The notes below the pieces were generated by a model that was not told the DNA's origin, searched no databases, and was given only the letters and a program-made list of their open reading frames with translations. A stretch of DNA of 64,000 nt from an uncultured Oscillospiraceae bacterium. GTDB lineage: Bacteria > Bacillota > Clostridia > Oscillospirales > Acutalibacteraceae. The position numbers were made by a program, and so were the translations under genes. Each line of letters begins with the position of its first letter. The first letter of the stretch is position 1. The DNA lies in NCBI GenBank assembly GCA_900542575.1, contig UQOE01000001.1, forward strand, positions 62,001 to 126,000. Direction: 5' to 3'. Below are positions 50,578-59,614 of this stretch, in pieces.

Positions 50578-51733
50578 ATTCAACCGGTTTCAGGTCGGTT
50601 ACCTGTGCAGCAAGACTTTTCATAAATGCGGCATAGGTCTCTTTGTCCTCCAGAACCCCCATATAGGAGGTGTGATCTTTGCGCTCCAGCGGCATTATAT
50701 TCCAGATGCCCGGTCTGCAGGCGTCCAGTGAGACATAGTCCTGGTGGGGCTGTCCCTCAGGGTACCTTGCACTCGGGACATTGACCAGCGCGTCGTTGGG
50801 TTTCCAGTCTTTTCCGTGCGTCTTGTCCGAATACAGGCACTCAAACAGAGAGAACGGGCGGAGCGGAAGCCACATGTCCTTTCCGGGAAGTTCCAGTCTG
50901 CCGCCCAGATAAGAGTCGGTACGACAGCCGGCATAGGAGAAGTAGTAGATATTGTCATAGGTCTTATAGTGTCTCAGAGCACTCGTGCAGCCTTCCGGGC
51001 TCAGCTCGTAGAAGATGTTGCCCTCTTTCAGGTCCATGACATGTTTGATCTTCGTCCAGCTGAACCGCAGATGCTTCTCCCTGCTGGAGATGCCGAACCG
51101 GTCCAGCCCGAACCCGTAGAGCCGTGCAATCGGCGTACCGCTGACCAGATTTCCGATGGCGTAGACCGCGGCCTCCATGGCTTTGACCACCGGGCCCGCT
51201 TCCGTAAGCGTGACTCCGTTCATAACGCCGGCGAGCGTGGTGCATGCGTGGATCCACTCAGCTTTTCCGCCAGCGAAAAGAGGACTGAGTTCATCGGCAG
51301 GCGTGTAGTCCCTCTCTTCTTTACTTCCTTCGGCGAGCAGATGAATCAGCGTTACCACGGTCGGTCCGCCGAAGCTGTGGCCGATGAGGCTGATCTTCCG
51401 GCGCTTTCCGGCCTCGTCGAGCTCGCCCCAGTTCGGGACAAGGCCGGAATACGTTTTCCCATACCGCTCGCAGCCGACTTTTTCGCTGTGGGCTTTGCCG
51501 TAGTCGACCCTGCCGCCTTTGATCTGCGCGTAGAGTTCGCAGGCGCGGTCCCACATACTGGAGAACGGACCGACGGACGGGGTAAAGCATTTTACGCCCT
51601 CTTCCAGAATGGCCTGTCTGCCGCTGCCGTTCCACATTCCAAACAGCGGAAGAAAGTCGTTGATGCGGTCCTCCGATCCCCAGCAGAGAAACCCGTGCAC
51701 CAGAATAATCGGATATTCATTGTACTTTTTCAA
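50576..51733 (-). CDS. Lipase, family I.5/I.6-like, without signal peptide (TTG start)
   Basis: The 385-aa alpha/beta-hydrolase resembles the large staphylococcal/Geobacillus lipases. It has the oxyanion motif PIILVHGFLCWGSED, the nucleophile elbow SLIGHSFGGPT, a putative acid in NDALVNVPSAR and a histidine in RKDHTSYMG. TTG 51733 is used, with AGAGGG seven bases upstream. Relatives are secreted with a prepropeptide; none is present here, so the enzyme should stay in the cytoplasm or use another export route. It may cleave internal or imported esters. No partner gene is adjacent. Confidence 0.82.
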   Translation of the reverse strand: MKKYNEYPIILVHGFLCWGSEDRINDFLPLFGMWNGSGRQAILEEGVKCFTPSVGPFSSMWDRACELYAQIKGGRVDYGKAHSEKVGCERYGKTYSGLVPNWGELDEAGKRRKISLIGHSFGGPTVVTLIHLLAEGSKEERDYTPADELSPLFAGGKAEWIHACTTLAGVMNGVTLTEAGPVVKAMEAAVYAIGNLVSGTPIARLYGFGLDRFGISSREKHLRFSWTKIKHVMDLKEGNIFYELSPEGCTSALRHYKTYDNIYYFSYAGCRTDSYLGGRLELPGKDMWLPLRPFSLFECLYSDKTHGKDWKPNDALVNVPSARYPEGQPHQDYVSLDACRPGIWNIMPLERKDHTSYMGVLEDKETYAAFMKSLAAQVTDLKPVE

Positions 51734-51858
51734 AGTATTCCCTCTTTTTTGTACGCGTATAACTTACAATTTTAGAATAGGAAACCGATCTAACCATGTC
51801 AAGATAGATGCGGTTTTTCTGCAGTTCCGACAAAGATTTAACAATTGTTTTTACAAAG

Positions 51859-51894
51859 AAAAAGCGGAGCATCCGCTTTTTGGCAGATGCTCCG
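51859..51894 (-). terminator. Terminator after the DUF2207 gene
   Basis: On the minus strand CGGAGCATC pairs with GATGCTCCG and is followed by CTTTTTC. The gap 51734-51858 shows nothing else. Confidence 0.85.
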
Positions 51895-51908
51895 TCATTC
51901 TATTCTTT

Positions 51909-53699
51909 TTATCTTCCCCCGCCGCCGAAGCCGCCGCCGGAAAAGCCGCCGCCTCCACCAAGAGAGGTAAAGCCGCCCTCGCCGGCACTGGCGGCAGCAC
52001 GTGCTGCCGCGTCGGCACCGTCGGAACTGCCGCTGACACCCGCAGCGGCCATGCGGTCAATACAATCGAGATACAGGAACAGACTGTAATAGTCCCATGC
52101 TCCTGCAGAAGCCGGATCGCCCTCGGGAGGCTGCTCGAAGTAAGATGGGAGCAGATCGCGGAACTGCCTGGCCACCTGATCGGCAATGCCGAAGAGAGAG
52201 GCAAAAACCAGGTAGTCGCCCCAGAGGCCGACGTCCCGGGCCTCCCGCTCATTGAGCAGGGTGAAATCTTTGAGGTAGCTCCGGAATCCAATGAGAGCGA
52301 CGGCCCTCTTCCTGCCCTGTTCCGTCAGTCCCGGAATCTCCTGTCGGGTCAGAAGAACCCGGTGCAGCACCCGGCCGATGTCGCCGGCCGACTCACCGGC
52401 TTCGCGCCCCTCTTCCTCTGCGTTCCGATAGAGCGCTTCCATTTCCGTATAGTGCTCCTTGGACCAGTGGTAGAGCTCCTTCTCCTGCAGGATGCCGTCG
52501 CCTCCTGCCGCCTTCTCCAGCAGGTTCCAGAATGCGCGTTCCGACGCGGAGGCTGATTCCGGCGGGACAGCCAGCCGGATGACCGCCTGTTTCTTATCTC
52601 CAAACAGGTTCCAGCTCCTGCCCGTCTCCCGCTGTTCCAGGCGGGCCGATCCGCTCTGGAGCCAGCGGAGAAGGTACGCCCGGAGAAGTGCGCCGTCCGC
52701 GGTTGTGTGCTCCATGGCACGCAGAACCAACCAGGACTCTGCGAGATTGCCGTCAAACGGGATCTCACGGCTGTAGGGCGCGTTTTTCCAGTCGTCCCTG
52801 TGGAGTCCTCCCAAATTCAGAAAACTGGTATCCCGGCGCTGTCGTGCCTTCAGAGAGAGAAACCAGATGAGTCCGAAGATGCCGAAAACAGCGAGGATGC
52901 CCCACCAGCCGCTGTCGGAAGAATCCGGTTCATAGGAGCTGCCCCGCATGGCCTTTTTCTGAACGGAGGCAAAACTTTTCTTCTCCCTGGCAGCCGGGGC
53001 AAAGAGTCCGCTCTGGAACCGTGCAAGGATATTGCAGTAATGGACGGTGCCGGTGGAACGGACGGTCATATCCCCGTCCGCAAAGGCACTTTTGCCCTCC
53101 AGACCGAACGACCAGACGGCAGCATTGTCTTTGGTAAGGTGGAGCTTCTGTCCGTTCTTGTCCAATGCAGAGACCGTAACCTGAACGGAGTCCGGATCCG
53201 CACTCATCCCCTCATTGACGAAACGGATGTTGAAGCCGTCATAGCCGTCCGAATAGGCGCGGACCGCATGGGTCATGGTATAGGAAATCCGATACGTATG
53301 CCGTCCGGGGGATCCTGCACCCCAGCAGAGCTCCAGGTCCCCGTCCTCATTGACGCGGCTCCCATATTTTCCGGCTTTTTCCGCCCGGGAGCGATCCACA
53401 TCCCATTCCCCGGGTACGCGCTGATACGCCCGGCCGTCGGAGGCGTCCTGCACCTGGAAATTTTTGATCTGCCGGTCGTCCAGATTGCTCTTGACCGTAT
53501 AGACCTCCGACCAGTCCTCGGGGACATCCACCGTCCATTCTTCCGTAATTGCGGCATCTCCTTCGCGGTTCAGCACGGCATGGATGCGGATCGATGGAAT
53601 GCTGCCGTCGGATGCAGCAAAAGCCGGAAGAGCCGCCGCAGAGAATAGAAAAAGAAGGGCAGCCAATAGGGCTGCCGCTCTTGCAATACGCGTTTTCAT
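51909..53699 (-). CDS. DUF2207 membrane protein with glycine-rich tail
   Basis: The 596-aa protein has a signal peptide (AALLAALLFLFSAAALPAFA), an extracytoplasmic DUF2207 beta domain (about 30-250), a membrane helix (WWGILAVFGIFGLIWFLSL), a cytoplasmic helical region (about 300-560) and a Gly-rich C-terminus, GGGGGFSGGGFGGGGR. Many DUF2207 proteins share this tail and lie next to LemA, as here; the start overlaps the lemA stop (ATGA). The function is unknown. The pair probably forms a membrane complex. Confidence 0.85.
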   Translation of the reverse strand: MKTRIARAAALLAALLFLFSAAALPAFAASDGSIPSIRIHAVLNREGDAAITEEWTVDVPEDWSEVYTVKSNLDDRQIKNFQVQDASDGRAYQRVPGEWDVDRSRAEKAGKYGSRVNEDGDLELCWGAGSPGRHTYRISYTMTHAVRAYSDGYDGFNIRFVNEGMSADPDSVQVTVSALDKNGQKLHLTKDNAAVWSFGLEGKSAFADGDMTVRSTGTVHYCNILARFQSGLFAPAAREKKSFASVQKKAMRGSSYEPDSSDSGWWGILAVFGIFGLIWFLSLKARQRRDTSFLNLGGLHRDDWKNAPYSREIPFDGNLAESWLVLRAMEHTTADGALLRAYLLRWLQSGSARLEQRETGRSWNLFGDKKQAVIRLAVPPESASASERAFWNLLEKAAGGDGILQEKELYHWSKEHYTEMEALYRNAEEEGREAGESAGDIGRVLHRVLLTRQEIPGLTEQGRKRAVALIGFRSYLKDFTLLNEREARDVGLWGDYLVFASLFGIADQVARQFRDLLPSYFEQPPEGDPASAGAWDYYSLFLYLDCIDRMAAAGVSGSSDGADAAARAAASAGEGGFTSLGGGGGFSGGGFGGGGR

Positions 53700-54253
53700 C
53701 GTCTCATGGAGGGCATGCCCTTTACGGCATCCTCTGTCTCCAAGTAAGTGCGCTTGGAGAAGTGCAGCATGCCGGCAATCAGGCTGTCCGGGAACTGCCG
53801 GATCGTGCGGTTAAATTTCGTCACGGAATCGTTGTAGGTCATACGTGCCAGACGGACATTTTCCTCGTACTGTTTGACGCCATTCATAGTGTTCTGGTAC
53901 ATGTCGGTAGCCTTGAGGTCCGGATAGGCTTCGCCGACTGCGATGAATCGATTCAGGGCATCTGTCAGGATGTTCTCCTGCTTCTGCGCCTCTTCCGCCG
54001 TGCTGTCGGCCGAGATCGGCTTCCGCTGCCGGATGACCTCCATCATCGTATTGTACTCATGCTCGTCATATTGCTTTGTCAGATCCGCCAGTGCATTTAA
54101 AGCGTCCCAGCGCGTATTCTGCTGGACGCCGATCTGCGACATGGCATTGCCGCACAGCTCATCCTGACTTACCAGTTTTCGCTGGACTGAGATGCCCCAG
54201 GCAATGAGAAGAAGAATGACTGCGGCAATAAGAATCCATCCCCACCAGGTCAT
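53696..54253 (-). CDS. LemA-family membrane protein
   Basis: The 185-aa protein has one N-terminal membrane helix (WWGWILIAAVILLLIAWGI), then a long helical bundle with LemA hallmarks: NAMSQIGVQQNTRWDALNALADL and YNDSVTKFNRTIRQFPDSLIAG (in part). The fold is known from Thermotoga LemA; the role is unclear. It is translationally coupled to the DUF2207 gene. CAGGAGG precedes the ATG. Confidence 0.93.
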   Translation of the reverse strand: MTWWGWILIAAVILLLIAWGISVQRKLVSQDELCGNAMSQIGVQQNTRWDALNALADLTKQYDEHEYNTMMEVIRQRKPISADSTAEEAQKQENILTDALNRFIAVGEAYPDLKATDMYQNTMNGVKQYEENVRLARMTYNDSVTKFNRTIRQFPDSLIAGMLHFSKRTYLETEDAVKGMPSMRR

Positions 54254-54271
54254 AACGGTTACCTCCTGAAT

Positions 54272-55558
54272 TTATTCAAACTTCATCAGGCCCTTTTCGG
54301 CCATTTTCTGCATGGACATCATGACGCCCAGTTTGGCGTGCGGGAAGGTCAGGCCGCCCTGATAGTAAACGGCATAAGGTTCCCGCATGGGACCGTCCGC
54401 CGACAGCTCAATGGAAGAGCCCTGGACGAAGTCTCCTGCCGCCATGATAACCAGGTCATCGTAGCCCGCCATAGGTGCCGCCACCGGAGTGACGAAGCTG
54501 TCCACCGGCGCCGCGGCCTGAATGCCGGCACAGAAAGCCTCCATGGCCTCCGGACTGCGCAGCTCAATGCTCTGAATAATATCATGGCGCGGCTCCCTGC
54601 TGTCCGGAACGACGTGGAAACCGGCGCGCTCATAGGCGTTGGCCACAAAAATGGCGCCCTTGAGCGCAGATGCGACCACCGTCGGTGCCAGGAAAAGTCC
54701 CTGGTAAAGCTGGGTGTTGACGCTGAGGCTCGCCCCGATATCCTGTCCGAGACCCGGTGCGCTGAGCCGGTTGATACAGCGGTCAATGCAGGCCTGCGTG
54801 CCGCAGATATATCCGCCGGTTGGCGCAATGCCGCCGCCGGGATTTTTGATCAGCGAGCCGACCACCATATCAGCACCGACATCGGAGGGCTCTTTTTCCT
54901 CGACGAACTCACCATAGCAGTTGTCCACCATGACCACGACATCTGGCTTAATACCCTTGATGAAAGAAATCAGCTCACCGATCTGGTCGACACTCAGGGT
55001 TGGGCGCATCTCATATCCCTTGGAGCGCTGAATTTCAATCAGCTTTGTCTTCTCATTGATTGCCGCACGGATTCCGTCCCAGTCAAAGGAGCCGTCCTCC
55101 AGGAGATCGACCTGCCGGTACGTAATACCGAATTCCTTCAGTGAGCAGGGCGATTCCCGGAGACCGATGACCTCTTCCAGTGTATCATAAGGTTTGCCAA
55201 CCGGAGAGAGCATCTCGTCGCCCGGGAGAAGGTTGGCGGAGAGTGCCGTCGCCAGCGCATGCGTACCGCAGGTAATCTGCGTGCGGACCAGCGCCGCCTC
55301 GGTGTGGAAGACGTCGGCATACACTTTTTCCAGTGTGTCACGGCCGACATCATCGTGTCCATAGCCGGTCGTGCCCGCAAAGCAGGCCGCCGAGACGTGA
55401 TTTTTCTGCATAGCGCGGATGACTTTGGCCTGATTGTACTCCGCAAGTGCATCTATTTTCTGAAAGCGCGGTGCGAGGTCCGCGAGAATGGTTTTGGAAA
55501 CGTTCAGGACCGCAGGGCTGATGCCCAGGGTCATATACATCTCATCTAAGCTGTCCAC
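54272..55558 (-). CDS. PLP-dependent methionine gamma-lyase family protein (GTG start)
   Basis: The 428-aa protein belongs to the Met_gamma_lyase/aluminium-resistance family of fold-type I PLP enzymes. The cofactor lysine is in MVVGSLIKNPGGGIAPTGGY; the Asp that pairs with the PLP nitrogen is in VVVMVDNCYGEFVEEKEP. Translation starts at GTG 55558 after GGAGG. Many Firmicutes carry one copy; its physiological substrate is poorly defined. It lies 18 bp upstream of lemA. Confidence 0.9.
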   Translation of the reverse strand: MDSLDEMYMTLGISPAVLNVSKTILADLAPRFQKIDALAEYNQAKVIRAMQKNHVSAACFAGTTGYGHDDVGRDTLEKVYADVFHTEAALVRTQITCGTHALATALSANLLPGDEMLSPVGKPYDTLEEVIGLRESPCSLKEFGITYRQVDLLEDGSFDWDGIRAAINEKTKLIEIQRSKGYEMRPTLSVDQIGELISFIKGIKPDVVVMVDNCYGEFVEEKEPSDVGADMVVGSLIKNPGGGIAPTGGYICGTQACIDRCINRLSAPGLGQDIGASLSVNTQLYQGLFLAPTVVASALKGAIFVANAYERAGFHVVPDSREPRHDIIQSIELRSPEAMEAFCAGIQAAAPVDSFVTPVAAPMAGYDDLVIMAAGDFVQGSSIELSADGPMREPYAVYYQGGLTFPHAKLGVMMSMQKMAEKGLMKFE

Positions 55559-55613
55559 TGAAATTCCCTCCTGACAGATATGGTTAGAATCTTACTACGG
55601 ATTGCAGGGGGAA

Positions 55614-56537
55614 TCAAGTCAGACGGATGAGCAGGACTCCGCCGAACAGGACCAGAAGTCCCAGAACACGCTGCCAGCGGAACGGCTTTTTTGCCGCGTG
55701 GAACCAGCCGAACTGGTCGATAAAAAAAGAGCCCAGGATAGAACCGGAGAGCAGAATGACAACCGACAGCCCAGTGCCGATGCGAGCGGACAGGAACGCC
55801 GCCGTAAAGACGTAAAGGGCACCGAGAATACCGCCGATCCACATCCACCAGGGTCGGCCTCCCTTTTCCACCTCCGGCTTTCCGTTTCGAATGCGCAGGA
55901 CCGCGCAGATGATTGCCAGGAATGCAATACCCACCAGGAACGAGACGAGCGAGGCCTGCAGCGCAGAATGCAGAATGCTGCCGAGATATCCGTTGACCGC
56001 CGTCTGCGCGGCGCTCAGCATCCCCGCGCCGATACCGAGCAGGCGCCAGACCCAGATGAGCCGGCCCCTGTTCTGCTTTTCCGCTGCGTTCGCTCCGGTG
56101 ACAGCGACCAGGATAACGCCAACAACCACCAGTACAGCACCGAGCGCTCGAAGGACCGTTATAGGATGTACGGTACTGCGGAACCAGCCGAAATGGTCCA
56201 CCAGAAGTCCCATCAGAACCTGCCCGGTCACGGGCAGAACGACCGTCTCCACGGCGCCGAGCCGGGGCATGAGCACAACATTTCCGGTCAGGAAAAGGAC
56301 GCCGCAGAGCCCGCCGATCCAGATCCAGAACGGCTCCGCCGCGATCCACGCAAATGGAACATACAGCCCCTCCCCTGTCACCAGAAGAGCCAGAACAAGG
56401 ACAGCCAGTGAGACCAGAAAAGAAACCAGAGAAGAGTTGAATGGAGATCCGGTCCGTCGGACCAGCCTGGTATTGGCGCTGGTCTGAACCGGGAGACTGA
56501 ACCCGACCAGCAGACCGAACAGATAGAAAAAGATCAT
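55614..56537 (-). CDS. DMT-superfamily transporter, duplicated YdcZ (DUF606) type
   Basis: The 307-aa integral membrane protein has about ten hydrophobic segments in two repeat halves. Each half carries a matching motif: VLPVTGQVLMGLLVDHFGWF in the first and ILLSGSILGSFFIDQFGWF in the second. This is the tandem YdcZ-type architecture. The substrate is unknown. CAGGAGG precedes the ATG. It lies between the PLP enzyme and tRNA-Val, probably as its own unit. Confidence 0.88.
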   Translation of the reverse strand: MIFFYLFGLLVGFSLPVQTSANTRLVRRTGSPFNSSLVSFLVSLAVLVLALLVTGEGLYVPFAWIAAEPFWIWIGGLCGVLFLTGNVVLMPRLGAVETVVLPVTGQVLMGLLVDHFGWFRSTVHPITVLRALGAVLVVVGVILVAVTGANAAEKQNRGRLIWVWRLLGIGAGMLSAAQTAVNGYLGSILHSALQASLVSFLVGIAFLAIICAVLRIRNGKPEVEKGGRPWWMWIGGILGALYVFTAAFLSARIGTGLSVVILLSGSILGSFFIDQFGWFHAAKKPFRWQRVLGLLVLFGGVLLIRLT

Positions 56538-56620
56538 AAGAACCTCCTGTGATAAATACTGTTTCTATTATACTTTCCCGGTATCTTTCTGTCTTCCTCC
56601 TCAAATCAATAAAAAAACAG

Positions 56621-56649
56621 TTGACATGGGTTGGCCGTATCCGTATAAT
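56621..56649 (+). promoter_or_regulatory. Promoter of tRNA-Val
   Basis: A perfect TTGACA and perfect TATAAT are spaced exactly 17 bp apart, the strongest consensus promoter in the window. Confidence 0.92.
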
Positions 56650-56675
56650 AAAAAGCGTCGCGAGTGAGCAGACAC

Positions 56676-56751
56676 GGACAATTAGCTCAGCTGGGAGAGC
56701 ATCCCCTTGACGTGGGGAAGGTCACAGGTTCGAGTCCTGTATTGTCCACCA
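56676..56751 (+). tRNA. tRNA-Val(GAC), CCA encoded
   Basis: All four arms fold: acceptor GGACAAT/ATTGTCC, D arm GCTC/GAGC, anticodon stem TCCCC/GGGGA with loop TTGACGT (anticodon GAC, valine), and T arm ACAGG/CCTGT with loop TTCGAGT. The 3' ACCA is encoded. Length is 76 nt. Confidence 0.97.
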
Positions 56752-56756
56752 GTTAG

Positions 56757-56788
56757 GACTTCGAAGAGTTTCTTCGAAGTCTTTTTTT
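56757..56788 (+). terminator. Terminator after tRNA-Val
   Basis: GACTTCGAAGA pairs perfectly with TCTTCGAAGTC around GTT, followed by seven T residues. Confidence 0.95.
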
Positions 56789-56800
56789 GCATACAGGAGC

Positions 56801-56836
56801 GAGCGCCGCACAGAAAAACTGTGCGGCGCTCTTTTT
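56801..56836 (+). terminator. Second hairpin between tRNA-Val and sufU
   Basis: GAGCGCCGCACAG pairs with CTGTGCGGCGCTC around AAAAA, with TTTTT after it on the plus strand. On the minus strand, past sufU, the U tract is missing, so termination there may be weaker. Confidence 0.8.
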
Positions 56837-56855
56837 GATTCTATTCAGAGTTGTG

Positions 56856-57314
56856 TTACTCCTCTGTGGTTGCCGTCTTGGCAGAATCCTTTTTCTCCAC
56901 AAGCTCTTCCATGGTGTGCCAGCCGAGCACGGCGCATTTCACACGGGAGGGCATATGGGAGATATCTTCGAGAGAGGCGGCCTCTTCCAGCTTTTCCTTT
57001 TCTTCATCCGTAATTTTTCCCTTGATCATACGAAGAAAGATATCGGCGAGCTCAAGTGCCTCCTCTTTTTTCTTGCCGATAATGAGATCCAGCATCATAT
57101 CGGCGGACGCCTGGGAAATGGCGCAGCCGTCTCCGTTAAAAGAGCCGTCCTCTATAACGCCGTCCTCATTCATCTTCAGCTGCAGAACAATGTCATCACC
57201 GCAGCTGGGGTTGACGCCTTCCAGGACCAGATTTGCGTCATCCAGATTGTACTTGTGAGCCGGATGCATGTTATGATCCGTCAGAATTTCATTGTAAAAC
57301 GTGTTAATCGGCAT
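56856..57314 (-). CDS. sufU: SufU-type Fe-S scaffold / sulfur acceptor
   Basis: SufU accepts sulfur from SufS for cluster assembly. The 152-aa protein has the three zinc/sulfur cysteines in NPSCGDDIVL, GDGCAISQAS and SRVKCAVLGW, plus the conserved Asp after the first Cys. The insert between the second and third cysteines is typical of SufU rather than IscU. It overlaps sufS by 11 bp and is the last gene of the suf operon. Confidence 0.95.
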   Translation of the reverse strand: MPINTFYNEILTDHNMHPAHKYNLDDANLVLEGVNPSCGDDIVLQLKMNEDGVIEDGSFNGDGCAISQASADMMLDLIIGKKKEEALELADIFLRMIKGKITDEEKEKLEEAASLEDISHMPSRVKCAVLGWHTMEELVEKKDSAKTATTEE

Positions 57315-58524
57315 ATCCCATCGCTCCTCGAATTTGGCTCAAAACGTCCAGGAAGCGGTCTACTTCCTCTTCGGTATTATAGAACATGACACTTGCGCGC
57401 GTGGTATTCGGTACGCCGATGTGCAGAAGCAGAGGCTGTGCACAGTGGTGGCCGGCCCGCACCGCGACATTCTCCGACGCGAAAATGGCCGCGATATCGT
57501 GAGGATGTACGTTGTCCACCTTAAAGGTCAGAATGCCGTGGTGGTCGTTCGGATCATCGGAGCCGAGCACGGTGACATGCGGAATTTCCTGCATGCCCAG
57601 ATAAGCACGGGTACAGAGGGCGTTCTCCCTCTCCTGGATGTCGGCAAAGCCGATCTTTTTGATATAGCGCATGGCTTCCGCCAGGCCTACTGCTCCGGCC
57701 GCGTTGACCGTCCCGGCCTCAAATTTATGGGGCAGTTCCTCCAGCGTGATGCGGTCCTCGGTGACAGACTGAATCATCTCACCGCCGGAGAGAAACGGCG
57801 GCATCTGTTCCAGCAGCTCCCGCTTTCCGTAGAGGACGCCGATGCCCATCGGGCCCAGCATCTTATGACCGGAGAAAGCCAGAAAGTCGCAGTCGAGATC
57901 CTGAACATCCACCGGCATGTGGGGAACGCTCTGAGCGCCGTCTGCGACAAGATAGGTTCCGTTCTCATGACAGATTTTGGCGAACGCCTTGATGTCGTTG
58001 GTCCGCCCCATGATGTTGGAGACCTGTGTAACGGCAAAGAGCTTTGTCTTCGGCGTCAGGGCGGCCTTTACCATCTCCGGCGTCATTTTCCCGTCGGCGT
58101 CCACATAGAGATATTTTACCGTAGCGCCTGCGCGCTCTGCTGCGTAGCGCCAAGGGAGCATATTGGAATGGTGCTCCTCAATGGAGACGAGAATCTCGTC
58201 CCCCTCTTTGAAAAACCTGGAGCCAAAGCTGTAGGCCACCAGGTTGAGGCTCTCCGACGCGTTGCGTGTGAAGATGATTTCCCCGACCTCTTTGGCGTTG
58301 ATGAAAGCCCGAACCGTCTCGCGGGCGTCTTCATAGGCCTCCGTGGCGCGGACGCTCATATCATAGAGTCCGCGGAACGGGTTGGCATTGTTCTCCTCGT
58401 AAAATTTTACCTCGGCATCCAGCACGCTCTGTAAGCGCTGGGACGTGGCCGAGTTGTCAAGGTACGCAAGATCTGACTTGGCGAAAAACGGAAAGTCCTT
58501 GCGCACTTCCTTTGCATCGATCAT
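57304..58524 (-). CDS. sufS: Cysteine desulfurase SufS
   Basis: SufS takes sulfur from cysteine and hands it to SufU. The 406-aa protein starts MIDAKEVRKDFPFF after AAGGAGG. The PLP lysine is in FSGHKMLGPMGIGVLYG, and the active cysteine is in AVRAGHHCAQPLL, the group II pattern. The longer upstream reading overlaps sufD and was rejected. Confidence 0.97.
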   Translation of the reverse strand: MIDAKEVRKDFPFFAKSDLAYLDNSATSQRLQSVLDAEVKFYEENNANPFRGLYDMSVRATEAYEDARETVRAFINAKEVGEIIFTRNASESLNLVAYSFGSRFFKEGDEILVSIEEHHSNMLPWRYAAERAGATVKYLYVDADGKMTPEMVKAALTPKTKLFAVTQVSNIMGRTNDIKAFAKICHENGTYLVADGAQSVPHMPVDVQDLDCDFLAFSGHKMLGPMGIGVLYGKRELLEQMPPFLSGGEMIQSVTEDRITLEELPHKFEAGTVNAAGAVGLAEAMRYIKKIGFADIQERENALCTRAYLGMQEIPHVTVLGSDDPNDHHGILTFKVDNVHPHDIAAIFASENVAVRAGHHCAQPLLLHIGVPNTTRASVMFYNTEEEVDRFLDVLSQIRGAMGYAD

Positions 58525-58537
58525 TGCTACGCCCTCC

Positions 58538-59590
58538 TTATCCGTTGCAGGTTTCGTTGTATTCGAGAAGCTCCTCGACCGTCTCACGGTCCGGGATCTG
58601 GCGGAAAATGGCCTCCAGCTTGGCCTTGGCCATCATAGCATAGATCTCATCATAGGAAATGCCACGGGTCATCATGTAGAACATCAGCTCTTCATCCACC
58701 TTGCCGATGGAAGCACCGTGGTTGCCCTCGACATTCTCCTCGTCACAGAGGATGGTCGGGACAGACTGGTTGACGACGTGGTCATCCATGAGCAGAACGC
58801 TCTCGTTCTCATCTCCGACCGAGTCCGTGCAGCCCTTCCGGAAGTCGATGGTACCGCGGAAAATCTTTTTCGCCTCGTCGCAGAGAACGCCGGAGACATT
58901 CAGGTTGCTGGTGCCCCGTTTTCCAATATAGGGGGTCAGGTAGCTGAGATCGACCTGATGGTCTTTTCTGGCAATGTAGCCCACCTGCATGTCGGCGGAA
59001 CTGTCGTCGCCGTGGAGAATGATCTCACTGCCGATATCGACCTCTTTTCCGCTGAAGATGACATGAATGACTTCGATGCGGGCCTTCTCGCCGGTGGCGG
59101 CGCCGAGATCGTTGATAATATGGAAGCTGTCTCCGGCGCGGTGAATCTGAACGAAGTGGAGAAGCGCACCGTCCTCCAGCTTAATCTTTGTCTGGATGCC
59201 GGCACTGCCCGCCGCATCTGCCCCAGAGCGGAAGTCCATAATGACGGTCGCTTCGCTTCCGCCGCCTACCGTTATGCCATAGCGGTTCAGGGTGTGGCTT
59301 CCATCTGCAAAATCAAAGTTCAGTCTGACCGGAGCCGACTCCTTCACACCGGCGGGAATGTCGATGCCGCAGGAGGAAGCACCCGCAATAAACTGTTCAA
59401 AATCTTTGCCGGCACCGGCGTCCAGCGCCGGAAGCGCTGCTCCGTCGGTAACGGTAATTCCGTCCGGCCCGGAGATGACGGGTTCCGCTGCCGTGCCGTC
59501 TGCTGAAAACGAAACGCGGCGGTCATTGAGGCGGAGCCAGCGCCAGGTGATGCCGGGCATGCGATCTATTGTAAGATCTGCTGTCTTCAT
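58538..59590 (-). CDS. sufD: Fe-S assembly scaffold subunit SufD
   Basis: SufD forms the SufBC2D scaffold complex. The 350-aa protein has the beta-helix core (SSADMQVGYIARKDHQVDLSY) and the conserved C-terminal region EENVEGNHGASIGKVDEELMFYMMTRGISYDE (in part: NHGASIGKVDEELMFYM). It is shorter than E. coli SufD, as usual in Firmicutes. It lies 24 bp after sufB and 13 bp before sufS. Confidence 0.95.
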   Translation of the reverse strand: MKTADLTIDRMPGITWRWLRLNDRRVSFSADGTAAEPVISGPDGITVTDGAALPALDAGAGKDFEQFIAGASSCGIDIPAGVKESAPVRLNFDFADGSHTLNRYGITVGGGSEATVIMDFRSGADAAGSAGIQTKIKLEDGALLHFVQIHRAGDSFHIINDLGAATGEKARIEVIHVIFSGKEVDIGSEIILHGDDSSADMQVGYIARKDHQVDLSYLTPYIGKRGTSNLNVSGVLCDEAKKIFRGTIDFRKGCTDSVGDENESVLLMDDHVVNQSVPTILCDEENVEGNHGASIGKVDEELMFYMMTRGISYDEIYAMMAKAKLEAIFRQIPDRETVEELLEYNETCNG

Positions 59591-59614
59591 AATATTGTTC
59601 CTCTCCTTCCCGGA

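Noticed and set aside
56538..56675. tRNA-Val region as an integration site for a mobile element
   Set aside because: No integrase, direct repeat of the tRNA 3' end or foreign-looking genes were seen beside it.
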